A stretch of DNA of 64,000 nt from Microbacterium esteraromaticum (lineage in GTDB: Bacteria; Actinomycetota; Actinomycetes; Actinomycetales; Microbacteriaceae). The stretch lies in assembly GCF_014084045.1 (NCBI RefSeq), contig NZ_CP043732.1, positions 2,604,001 through 2,668,000 on the forward strand, given 5' to 3'. The number at the start of each line of letters is the position of its first letter. Position 1 is the stretch's first letter. The position numbers were made by a program, and so were the translations under genes. The notes below the pieces were generated by a model that ran no database searches, was not told the DNA's origin, and worked only from the letters and a program-made list of their open reading frames with translations. Positions 18,221 through 26,659 of the stretch are shown here, one piece after another.

Positions 18221-19164
18221 TCGTCTTCCGCGACCCGTCCGAGGTGCCTGCCGACTTCGGCCGCTCGGTGGTCGCGATCGGCAAGTTCGACGGCGTGCAC
18301 GTCGGCCACCGCGCGGTGATCGAGCGCATGCGGGAGGACGCCGCAGCGATCGGCGCCCGCACCGTCGCCGTGACCTTCGATCGGAACCCGCTCGAGGTGC
18401 TGCGCCCTGAGCTGTGCCCCGAGAACGTCGTGGCCACGGAGCGCAAGGTCGAGCTGCTCGGCGAGCTCGATCTCGATGCCACCCTCGTGCTCACCTTCGA
18501 CCGGGCGCTCGCATCGCTGCCCGCCGAGGACTTCGTCCGCGACATCCTGGTCGATGCGCTGCACGCGGTCATGATCCTGGTCGGCCGCGACTTCCGCTTC
18601 GGGCAGGGCGGGGCGGGCACCCCCGAGCTTCTGCAGCAGCTGGGCCCGAAACACGGCTTCACCGTCGACGTCGTCGACGACGTCACGCCGGAGGGCGGCG
18701 GACGACGCGTGTCGTCGACCTGGGTCCGCGAGCTGCTCGCGGCAGGCGACGTCGCACAGGCGGCCACCGTTCTCGGCCGCCCGGTCAGCGTCACCGGAGA
18801 GGTCGTGCACGGGCTCAAGCGGGGCCGCGAGCTCGGATTCCCGACCGCCAACCTGTCGGAGATGATCGACGCCCTTGCGCCGGCCGACGGCGTGTACGCG
18901 GGCTGGCTGGAGGACCATGTGACGGGCATCCGGCACCCTGCCGCGATCTCGGTGGGCACCAACCCGACCTTCGACGACGTCGAGCGGCGCCAGGTCGAGG
19001 CGCACGTTCTCGACGCGACGGGGCTCGACCTGTACGGCCATCGAGTCACCGTCGAGTTCACCGACCATCTTCGCGGCATGGTGGCGTTCGAGGGCATGGA
19101 GGCGCTCATCGCGCAGATCGCCGATGACGTCTCCGTGGCGCGCGCGCGTCTCGGGCTGAGCTGA
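18217..19164 (+). CDS. ribF: Bifunctional riboflavin kinase/FAD synthetase
   Basis: Converts riboflavin to FMN and FAD. 315 residues. The N-terminal adenylyltransferase domain shows AIGKFDGVHVGHRAVI (residues 17-32), TFDRNPLEVLRP and GRDFRFGQGGAG; VSSTWVRELLAAGDV ends it. The C-terminal kinase domain has GRELGFPTANL and ISVGTNPTFD. The start overlaps the previous membrane protein stop by ATGA. A hairpin follows. Nothing odd seen. Confidence 0.96.
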   Translation: MIVFRDPSEVPADFGRSVVAIGKFDGVHVGHRAVIERMREDAAAIGARTVAVTFDRNPLEVLRPELCPENVVATERKVELLGELDLDATLVLTFDRALASLPAEDFVRDILVDALHAVMILVGRDFRFGQGGAGTPELLQQLGPKHGFTVDVVDDVTPEGGGRRVSSTWVRELLAAGDVAQAATVLGRPVSVTGEVVHGLKRGRELGFPTANLSEMIDALAPADGVYAGWLEDHVTGIRHPAAISVGTNPTFDDVERRQVEAHVLDATGLDLYGHRVTVEFTDHLRGMVAFEGMEALIAQIADDVSVARARLGLS

Positions 19165-19184
19165 TTCCACAGCGGACTCGTGTC

Positions 19185-19211
19185 CCATCTGGGCCGGAGA
19201 CGGCCAGATGG
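19185..19211 (+). terminator. Terminator hairpin after ribF
   Basis: CATCTGG...CCAGATG with an inner CC/GG pair, 20 bases past the ribF stop. TAAACT (19212-19217) directly downstream could be the -10 of the helicase gene that follows. Confidence 0.5.
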
Positions 19212-19359
19212 CCTAAACTCGAAGCAGTGCTCGACGACAGCCGCCATGCGCGTGCAGCCGAGCACCGATATCCGCACGGTCCTGGCTGGCGCCACACGCG
19301 GATGACCGCAACGAACCGAAGGCCCCTTCGGCCCTTCGGCACTCACGCTCAGGAGGAGC

Positions 19360-21512
19360 ATGCCGAGCACGGCGACCGCCGCACCGCGGCGAAAGAAGAC
19401 GTCACGTCGAGATGAAGAGGCGCCCCTGATCCCGATCCTCGCCCGCAAGGTCCGGGAGATCGAGGCGAAGGCGCAGCGCGCGAAGCTGGGCCCGACCAAT
19501 CGGGTCAAGTTCCAGGTGATCGCGTTCCTGGTGCGCGAGGAGCGCGCCAGGGTGAAGGCCGACGGAGAGCTGACCGACGCCGCGCGCGCCGAGCTGCTCA
19601 AGCGGCTCGACGGCGTGGCGACCATCCTTGCGAAGACGGCTGCGCGCGACACATCCCTGATCCAGCTGCTCGAGGCCGATCAGGCCACCTCGCCAGTTGC
19701 GAAGCGCATGCGCCGCGACTGGCTGCTCGAATCGGGCGCAGAGCTCGCACCCGAAGAGCTCGTGATCACCGACGTGGCCCCGATCGTCCAGACCCCCGTC
19801 GTGCCCGCCGCGCTCGCCGAGAAGCAGGTCACCCCGCCCTCGGTCGAATCGCGCCTGCTCGCGACGCCGTTCCTCGCGCCCGACCTCACCCCGCGGCCGG
19901 CCGCGGTCCCGCGCCGTCGCCTCGACGGCTGGGAGCTGATGGGTCCGCTGTACAAGGCATTCGAATCAGGAGCCGGTGGGGAGCGGCCACCATGGAGCTG
20001 CCTCCGACACCGGAGTACGACCACATCTCGCCCAAGGGCCGCGAGGTCATGGTGCACCAGTCGCGCTTCGTGGAGGCGGTCCGCGCGGGTCACCGCAGCT
20101 TCCTGCTGGCCGACGAGCCCGGACTCGGCAAGACAGCGCAGTCGGTGCTCGCCGCATCGGTCGCCGACGCCTACCCGCTGCTGGTGGTCGTGCCGAACGT
20201 CGTGAAGATGAACTGGGCGCGGGAGGTCGAGCGGTGGACGCCTCAGCGCCGCGCCACCGTCATCCAGGGTGACGGCGCCGACATCGATGCCTTCGCCGAC
20301 GTGTTCATCGTCAACTACGAGATCCTCGATCGCCACCTCTCGTGGCTCGGATCGATCGGCCTGAAGGGAATGGTCGTCGACGAGGCGCACTTCATCAAGA
20401 ACCTCTCGTCACAGCGTTCGCAGAACGTGCTCGCTCTGGCCGCCCGCATCCGCGACCGCGAGCGCAGCCCGCTCATGCTCGCCCTGACCGGAACGCCGCT
20501 GATCAACGACGTCGAGGACTTCGACGCGATCTGGCGATTCCTCGGCTGGACCAACGGCGAGAAACCCACGCAGGCGCTGATGGAGAAGCTCGATGCCACG
20601 GGGCTGACCCCCGCCGACAAGTCGTTCTACGCCGAAGCGCGCGAGGCCGTCATCTCGATGGGCATCGTCCGTCGCAAGAAGAAGGACGTCGCCGCCGACC
20701 TGCCGGACAAGCTGATCGCCGATCTGCCGGTGCAGCTCGATGACGAGTTCGGACGGGGCATCCGGGCCGCCGAGCGCGAGCTGGGCGAGCGGATGGCGGC
20801 GAAGTATCGGCGCATCGTCGAGGCGCGCACCGCGACCCACGGGCCGTCGGCCGCAGCGCACGGCGAGATCGACGACGACATCGTGCGTCTCGTCGCTCAC
20901 AACGAGCTCGAGGAGTCGAAGGCGGCGGGCGCCGGCGGTGACAACGTCTTCACGATGGTCCGCAAGATCGGCCAGGCCAAGGCCCTGCTCGCGGCAGATT
21001 ACGCCGCACAGCTGCAGCGCTCGGTCGAGAAGGTCGTGTTCTTCGCGAAGCATGTCGACGTGATGGATCAGGCCGAGGCGCACTTCGCTGCGGTCGGGAT
21101 CAAGTCGGTCTCGATCCGAGGCGACCAGACCACCCCCGCTCGTCAGCAGGCGATCGACGCGTTCAACACCGACCCCGAGGTCGGGGTCGCGGTCTGCTCG
21201 CTCACCGCGGCGGGCGTCGGCGTGAACCTGCAGGTGGCGTCGAACGTCGTGCTGGCCGAGCTGAGCTGGACGGCGGCGGAGCAGACCCAGGCGATCGACC
21301 GCGTGCACCGCATCGGGCAGGACGAGCCGGTGACCGCATGGCGCATCATCGCCGCGCACACGCTCGACACGAAGATCGCCGAGCTCATCGACCAGAAGCA
21401 GGGTCTCGCGGCCCGCGCCCTCGACGGCGAAGCGGTCGCCGAGGAGCCGGGCGAGTCCGTGCAGCTGGCGGCCCTCATGCACCTTCTGCGGGAGGCTCTG
21501 GGCGGCGAGTGA
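19360..21512 (+). CDS. SNF2-family DEAD/DEAH helicase (broken by a one-base frameshift)
   Basis: Two adjoining frames together make one ATP-dependent SWI2/SNF2-type DNA translocase. The first (from ATG 19360) encodes about 207 residues of a Lys/Arg-rich N-terminal region; the second, from about 19980 to 21512, has all helicase motifs: LADEPGLGKTAQSVLAA (Walker A), VVDEAHFIKN (DEAH), ALTGTPLIND, and QAIDRVHRIGQDEPV (motif VI). Adding one G to the run at 19978-19981 joins them as ESGAGGGAATMELPPT and gives 717 residues. That, with two similar cases nearby, suggests sequencing error rather than a pseudogene. If the break is real, an internal ATG at 19992 could still give a 506-residue helicase core. 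Target DNA process unknown. Confidence 0.85.
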
Positions 21513-21523
21513 TCCAAGGCCGA

Positions 21524-21563
21524 AGAACGGGCGTTAAGAACTATTGTTCTTAGCGCCCGTTCT
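21524..21563 (+). terminator. Strong terminator after the SNF2 helicase gene
   Basis: An 18-bp stem (arms 21524-21541 and 21546-21563) with one G-T pair and a TATT loop. Its upper half is AT-rich, which is rare here. Confidence 0.8.
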
Positions 21564-21732
21564 CGTCATTCAGGCACAATTCCTGCCAAGAATCCGTGAT
21601 CGCCGCTGACCGGCTGGCAAGATCCGTCATTTTCGCTGCTTTCGAATGGCTTCTGGATGCGATCGGCACTAGTGTCGACAACAGGCAGCGTCGCCTCCTC
21701 TTCCCCTTTCCCTGAAGCACGAAGGCAGCAGC

Positions 21733-22760
21733 ATGAAGATCGGCATCCTCACCAGCGGCGGCGATTGCCCCGGGCTCAACGCCGTCATCCGCGGCATCGT
21801 GCTCAAGGGCACTACGAACCACGACCTCGAGTTCGTCGGAATCCGCGACGGCTGGCGCGGAGTCGTCGACGGCGACTTCTTCCCGCTGACCCGCCACGAG
21901 GTGAAGGGCCTGTCGAAGGTCGGCGGGACCATCCTCGGCACGAGCCGGACCAACCCGTACGAGGGCCACGCGGCGGCGCGGAGAAGATCGCCAGGACCCT
22001 CGCCGCGCACGGCATCGACGGAGTCGTAGCAATCGGCGGAGAAGGGACTCTCGCCGCGGCTGACCGGCTCTCGAAGGACGGCATCAAGGTGCTGGGCGTC
22101 CCGAAGACCATCGACAACGACCTGCACGCGACCGACTACTCGTTCGGCTTCGACACGGCCGTCAACATCGCCACGGACGCCATGGACCGACTGCGCACCA
22201 CAGGCGACTCCCACCAGCGATGCATGGTGGCAGAGGTGATGGGCCGGCACGTCGGCTGGATCGCGCTGCACGCGGGCATGGCATCCGGCGCCCACGTCAT
22301 CTGCATCCCCGAGGTGCCGATGTCGATGGACGAGATCTGCGCGCTGGTCACCAGCGCTCACGACAGAGGACGGGCGCCGCTGGTCGTCGTATCCGAGGGC
22401 TTCACGCTGACGGGGATGGACGAGGCGTACAGCGACAAGGGTCTGGATGCGTTCAACCGCCCGCGTCTCGGAGGCATCAGCGAGATCCTCGCGCCGGAGA
22501 TCGAGCGCATCACCGGCATCGAGACCCGTTCGACCGTGCTCGGCCACATCCAGCGCGGTGGGTCGCCCTCCGGCTTCGATCGCGTGCTCGCTACGAGGCT
22601 CGGCCTGAACGCCGCAGACGCACTGGTCGACGAGTGCTGGGGCCAGATGGTCGCCATGCGCGGCACCGACATCGTGCGGGTCCCCTTCGCCGACGCACTC
22701 GGCGAGCTGAAGACCGTGCCCCGTGAGCGCTACGACGAGGCCGCGGCGCTGTTCGGCTGA
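21733..22760 (+). CDS. pfkA: 6-phosphofructokinase (broken by a one-base frameshift)
   Basis: Phosphorylates fructose 6-phosphate in glycolysis. The first frame begins MKIGILTSGGDCPGLNAVIR and fails after TNPYEG; the second resumes GPRGGAEKIARTLAAHGIDG and runs to the stop at 22760. One extra G in the run at 21963-21965 restores a continuous 342-residue protein, the normal length. Motifs: GGDCPGLNAV, GGEGTLAAADRL (the Gly after GGE is the position where PPi-dependent enzymes carry Asp, so ATP is the likely donor), PKTIDND with the catalytic Asp, and EVMGRHVGW. GAAGGCAGCAGC precedes the ATG. The break is most likely a sequencing error, because PFK is a central enzyme. Confidence 0.9.
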
Positions 22761-22801
22761 TCCGGGTCGGTGTCGGCGGGGTCTCGGGCTTCGGCCTCTC
22801 G

Positions 22802-23081
22802 GTTCCGGCAGTTCGCCTGAGTTCCGGATGTTTGGTGCCCGGGCATCCGGAACTGGGGAGGGTTGCCGGATTTCGGGGGCCGGGGTCGGGTGGGCCTGGG
22901 TTCCGGTGTTCGCCTGAGTTCCGGATGCTGGGTGCCTGGGCGTCCGGATCTGGGGACGGTTGCCGGGTTCCGGGGCCGGGGTCGGGCGGGCCTGGGTTCC
23001 GGTGTTCGCCTGAGTTCCGGATGCCTGGTGCCTGGGCGTCCGGATCTGGGGAGGGTTGCCGGATTCCGGGGCCGACGAGGC
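22802..23081 (+). repeat. REP-like hairpin repeats A-C (downstream side of the DUF559 gene)
   Basis: This gene-free stretch holds three tandem units of 96-98 bases starting at 22802, 22900 and 22996. Each begins GTTCCGG, then TTCGCCTGAGTTCCGGATG, a 10-12 base loop, a complementary (G)CRTCCGGAWCT arm, then GGGGASGGTTGCCGG and a G-rich tail GGGGTCGGG. The last unit runs up to the DUF559 stop codon. All have the same orientation as repeats D-F on the other side of that gene. Not CRISPR: there are no unique spacers. Confidence 0.85.
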
Positions 23082-23915
23082 TCAGGCGGCGAGGTGAAGC
23101 CCCTGGGCGACAGCGCCGAGCATGATGCTCTGGACCAGTTCGGGCTGGAAGAAGACCTGGTAGTAGTCGAAGCGCAGCACCGAGTATCCGCGCAGCCTGA
23201 GGCGTGCATCCGCCTCGATGTCGCGACGACGTGCGGCTGCCGTGCTGTGGTGCTCGAAGCCGTCGAGCTGCACGATCAGCCTGTCGCCGATGACGGCGTC
23301 GACAGGGTGGCCATCGATCCAGACCTGCTGCCGGATGCTGATCCCGATCGCCTTCATCAGCAGCCTGAACTCGGTCTCGACGCCGGAATCCGAGAGTGCA
23401 GTCGCAACGCCGCAGAGGCGCTTCTCGCGGTTGCCTCGCCAGCGCACGCGTTCCAGCACCGCCGGCGCGATGAGTTTCTTGTTCAGTGCGGACTCCCAGA
23501 CCGCGAGTGCAGGACGCGAGTCGAGGCAGCGAGCGACGTGATGCAGCACATTGATCAGCGGGTCGACAGGCGCTCGTTCGTGTACGGGCGCGGGGCCGAT
23601 GGACCAGTGGATTCTGCTGTCCGCGGCCTTCGTCTTACCTGCACCCGGTGGCACGACGAGGTGGACGAGCGGGTCATCAGGGATCCACAGACCCAGTCGT
23701 CTCGCCTGACTGACACACGTCAACCGCCCTCCGGCGGCGATCGCGGCCATGAGCTGCGGGTCGCAATCGTGCGTTGCGATCCACGAGCGCCGCACCCGCG
23801 CGAGCCCGCCGCGGTGAACCGCGGCTGCGATCGCGTGTTTGGTGAAGCCGGCCGCATATATCTCGGAGGTGTGCGCGATGCCGTCACGGCGCGTGAGCCA
23901 TTCAGTGAGGAGCAT
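23082..23915 (-). CDS. AbiEi-like winged-helix/DUF559 (Vsr-like) endonuclease-domain protein
   Basis: 277 residues from ATG 23915. Residues 1-75 look like the winged-helix domain of AbiEi-type antitoxins (WLTRRDGIAHTSEIYAAG, then LARVRRSWI). The C-terminal part, about 176-277, is a DUF559/Vsr-like nuclease fold: Glu180/Glu182, Asp206, LIVQLDGFEHH (213-223, with Gln216 where many members have Glu), RRRDIEADARLRLRGYSVLRF (229-249). From family knowledge such proteins are predicted, not proven, nucleases. It stands alone, with no AbiEii toxin. Three hairpin repeats lie on each side, and two 17-bp direct repeats lie upstream. The frame stays open for 170 more codons upstream, but that part only translates repeats. 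Confidence 0.82.
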   Translation of the reverse strand: MLLTEWLTRRDGIAHTSEIYAAGFTKHAIAAAVHRGGLARVRRSWIATHDCDPQLMAAIAAGGRLTCVSQARRLGLWIPDDPLVHLVVPPGAGKTKAADSRIHWSIGPAPVHERAPVDPLINVLHHVARCLDSRPALAVWESALNKKLIAPAVLERVRWRGNREKRLCGVATALSDSGVETEFRLLMKAIGISIRQQVWIDGHPVDAVIGDRLIVQLDGFEHHSTAAARRRDIEADARLRLRGYSVLRFDYYQVFFQPELVQSIMLGAVAQGLHLAA

Positions 23916-23952
23916 CAGCTCACTCTGCGCCAACGAAGGATGAGGCGCTGCC

Positions 23953-23997
23953 CGGAATCGCCTTCTGTGGAGGGACTGTGCGGAATCGCCCTTTGTG
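23953..23997 (-). promoter_or_regulatory. Direct repeats upstream of the DUF559 gene (possible operator)
   Basis: Two 17-bp repeats, 15 of 17 bases identical, at 23953-23969 and 23981-23997 (plus-strand form CGGAATCGCCYTYTGTG), 28 bp apart centre to centre. They lie 38-82 bases before the ATG, where a promoter should be. A winged-helix autoregulator could bind here; this is inference. Confidence 0.45.
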
Positions 23998-24021
23998 CAG
24001 AGTGATCGGCGGCACTCTCCA

Positions 24022-24388
24022 GATCCGGCAGCTCGCCTGAGATCCGGATGCTTGGCGCGCGGGCACCCGGATCTGGGTACGGTTGCCGGATTCCGGCCAC
24101 CGGGGTCGGGTGCGTCGGGGTTCAGGTGGCCGGAGGGGTGCGCCTCAGTTCCGGTGGTTGGCCTGAGATCCGGATGCCCGGGGCGGGGGCATCCGGATCT
24201 GGGGACATTTGCCGGATTCCGGCGACCGGGGTCGGAGGCGAGCGTCCGGGGTCGGGGCGACCGGGGTCGGGCGAGCCGGACGGGGTGCGCCTCAGTTCCG
24301 ACAGTTCGCCTGAGATCCGGATGCCTTGGCGCCAAGGCATCCGGATCTGGGGACGGTTGCCGGATTCCGGCGACCGACTCGGGGGCGG
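24022..24388 (+). repeat. REP-like hairpin repeats D-F (upstream side of the DUF559 gene)
   Basis: Three further units beginning at 24022, 24148 and 24295, in the same orientation as A-C but with longer and more variable tails (126 and 147 bases between starts). Core: CGCCTGAGATCCGGATGC, loop, GCATCCGGATCTGGGGAC, TTGCCGGATTCCGG, GACCGGGGTCGGG. In unit F the hairpin is a perfect 36-bp palindrome at 24313-24348. Together with the direct repeats at 23953-23997 this fills the gap between the DUF559 gene and ptrB. Confidence 0.85.
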
Positions 24389-24402
24389 AAGGAGGCGGGT
24401 GC

Positions 24403-26508
24403 TCAGTCGGCGAGGCCCAGCACGTCAAGCATCCAGGCGAGCTCGAAGGCGCGCTCGCGCCAGGAGTTGTAGCGCCCGCTGACGCCGCCGTGCCCGGCTG
24501 ACATCTCGCACTTCATAATCACGTCCTGCGCGCCCGCGTGCCGCAGCGCGGCCACCCACTTCGCCGGTTCGACGTACAGCACGCGCGTGTCATTGAGCGA
24601 GGTCATCGCCAGGATGCGCGGATACGCCACCCCCTCGCGGATGTTCTCGTACGGCGTGTACGTCTTCATGTACGCGTACACCTCGGCGTCGTGCAGCGGG
24701 TCGCCCCACTCGTCCCACTCGACGACCGTGAGCGGCAGCGACGGGTCGAGGATGGAGGTGAGCGCATCGACGAAGGGGACTCCGGCCAGGATCCCCGCGA
24801 ACAGCTCTGGGGCGAGGTTCGCGACCGCGCCCATGAGCAGGCCGCCGGCGCTGCCGCCCTCTGCGACCAGTCGACGCGGTTCGGTGACCCCGCTGTCGAT
24901 GAGGTGACGGGCGCAGGCGATGAAATCAGTGAACGTGTTGCGCTTGTGCAGCTCTTTGCCCTGGTCGTACCAGTGCCGGCCCATCTCACCGCCGCCGCGC
25001 ACGTGCGCCACGGCGAAGACGACGCCGCGATCGAGCATCGACAGGCGCATCGTCGAGAACCCGGGGTCGATGGAGTGCTCGTACGAGCCATAGCCATACA
25101 GGTGCACGGCGCGCGGCTCGTCGCCCGGTTCGCCGAACGAGCGCTTCCAGACGAGCGATATCGGCACCTGTGCGCCGTCGGGTGCGGTGGCCCAGACCCG
25201 CTGCTGCCCGTAGTCGGCGGGGTCGTAACCGCCGAGCACAGCCATCTGCTTGCGCAGGTGCTTCTCGCCGGTCGCGACGTCGAGGTCGAGCACCTGCGAT
25301 GGCGTGACGAACGACGTGTAGGTCATCCGCAGGAAGGGCGAGTGCCACTCCGGGTTGCCGCTGAAGTACGCGTCGAACAGCGGCTCGTCGAACTCGACCT
25401 CGTCCACCGTCCCCGTGGTGAGGTCCATGATCCCGGCGCGCACCAGGCCCTCGCTGCGGTACTCGATCGTCGCGAAGTCCCGGAAGCAGTCGACGTCGAT
25501 GATCCGCCTGCCCGCACGGTGGGGCATGAGCACCCGCCGCTCGCCCTGCGGGTCGGATGCCGCGACCGAGACGAGCTCGAAGTCCAGGGCGTCCTGATTG
25601 TGCAGGATCAGCAGCCGATCCTCGCCGTCGACCACCGCATGGTCGACCGAGTACTCCACGCCGTCCCTGCGCGGCCAGACCACCTGCGGCTCCGCGCTCA
25701 GGTCGGAGAGATCAAGCAGCAGCTCCTCGCTGGTGATCTTCGAGCCGAGTCCGATCACGAGGTACTTGCGGCTGCGGGTGATCCCGGCGCCCATCCAGAA
25801 TCGCTCGTCCGGCTCATGGAACAGCTTCACATCTGCATCCACCGGCGTGCCGATTCGGTGCAGCCACAGCGTGTCCGGTCGCCAGGCGTCGTCGCGCGTC
25901 GTGTACAGGATCGCCGTGCCGTCGGGGGTGAAGAACGCCTGACCTGTGTTCGGGATCACGTCGTCGAGCTTCTCGCCCGTCACCAGGTCTCGCACGTGCA
26001 CGGTGTACAGCTCGGATCCCTCGACGTCCACCGACCACAGCAGGCGCGTTCCGTCATCGGACGCGTCGAACGCGCCGAGCGAGAAGAACTCGTGACCCTC
26101 AGCCTCGACGTTGCCGTCGAGCAGCACCTGCTCGCCCTGGACGGGCACGCCCGGCTCGAGTGCAGGGGGAGTCCAGTCGTCGCCGCTCGCCGCGGTACGG
26201 CACTGGATGCCGTACTGCGCGCCCTCCTCGGTGCGACCGTAGAACCACCAGTCACCTCGTCGCGTCGGCACCGACAGGTCGGTCTCCTGCACACGCGACT
26301 TGACCTCCTCGAAGAGCTTCTCTCGCAGCGGCGCGAGATGAGAGGTCCGCGCGTCGGTGTACGCGTTCTCGGCCTCGAGGTGGGCGAGCACCCCGGCATC
26401 CTCCTTGTCGCGCAGCCACTCATAGGGGTCGTCGAAGACGTCGCCATGATGCGAGCGGGTGGTGATTCGTCGGATGGCCTCGGGCGGACGGATGCGGGAT
26501 TCGATCAC
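24403..26508 (-). CDS. ptrB: Oligopeptidase B (S9 family serine peptidase)
   Basis: Cytosolic peptidase cutting short peptides after Arg or Lys. 701 residues, the family's usual length. N-terminal seven-bladed propeller (about 70-410) after DPYEWLRDKE; C-terminal alpha/beta-hydrolase with catalytic Ser553 in GGSAGG, Asp640 in SLNDTRV and His673 in SAGHGG. YGYGSYEHSIDPGFS and HVRGGGEMGRHWYDQGK are family hallmarks. No signal peptide. The 3' end lies 15 bases from repeat F, whose hairpin could stop transcription. Divergent from the PiT transporter gene. Confidence 0.95.
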   Translation of the reverse strand: MIESRIRPPEAIRRITTRSHHGDVFDDPYEWLRDKEDAGVLAHLEAENAYTDARTSHLAPLREKLFEEVKSRVQETDLSVPTRRGDWWFYGRTEEGAQYGIQCRTAASGDDWTPPALEPGVPVQGEQVLLDGNVEAEGHEFFSLGAFDASDDGTRLLWSVDVEGSELYTVHVRDLVTGEKLDDVIPNTGQAFFTPDGTAILYTTRDDAWRPDTLWLHRIGTPVDADVKLFHEPDERFWMGAGITRSRKYLVIGLGSKITSEELLLDLSDLSAEPQVVWPRRDGVEYSVDHAVVDGEDRLLILHNQDALDFELVSVAASDPQGERRVLMPHRAGRRIIDVDCFRDFATIEYRSEGLVRAGIMDLTTGTVDEVEFDEPLFDAYFSGNPEWHSPFLRMTYTSFVTPSQVLDLDVATGEKHLRKQMAVLGGYDPADYGQQRVWATAPDGAQVPISLVWKRSFGEPGDEPRAVHLYGYGSYEHSIDPGFSTMRLSMLDRGVVFAVAHVRGGGEMGRHWYDQGKELHKRNTFTDFIACARHLIDSGVTEPRRLVAEGGSAGGLLMGAVANLAPELFAGILAGVPFVDALTSILDPSLPLTVVEWDEWGDPLHDAEVYAYMKTYTPYENIREGVAYPRILAMTSLNDTRVLYVEPAKWVAALRHAGAQDVIMKCEMSAGHGGVSGRYNSWRERAFELAWMLDVLGLAD

Positions 26509-26566
26509 CCTGCCACGCTACCCGGCGAGTTGACCACGACCGGGCAGGGTGGGAGGATTCATTCGG

Positions 26567-26599
26567 GTTCCTTTAACGGATGGCAAACCCACGGTGAAC
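26567..26599 (-). promoter_or_regulatory. PHO-box-like 11-bp repeats upstream of the PiT gene
   Basis: Read on the minus strand: GTTCACCGTGG (26589-26599), GTTTGCCATCC (26578-26588), GTTAAAGGAAC (26567-26577), three contiguous 11-mers each starting GTT and the first with the GTTCACC core. They lie 61-93 bases before the GTG start. Resembles PhoP-bound direct repeats of other actinobacteria; not proven. Confidence 0.42.
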
Positions 26600-26659
26600 T
26601 CTTCGTTCGTCACAGCCGAGCTCTCGGCCCCTCCCTGGCAGTCCCAACGAAAGAGACCG

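Noticed and set aside
19227..19415. A 62-residue plus-strand frame before the SNF2 helicase gene
   Set aside because: It overlaps the helicase start in another frame, has no ribosome site and is His/Arg-rich without any motif; the region reads better as an untranslated leader.
22802..24388. CRISPR array or CRISPR-like repeats around the DUF559 gene
   Set aside because: The period (96-147 bases) is too long, whole units rather than short repeats are conserved, there are no unique spacers and no cas genes.
23916..24428. A 448-residue version of the DUF559 protein starting at 24428
   Set aside because: The extra 171 residues are only the translation of repeats D-F and the direct repeats, rich in Pro/Arg/Asp, and would overlap the end of ptrB. 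ATG 23915 starts exactly at the winged-helix domain.
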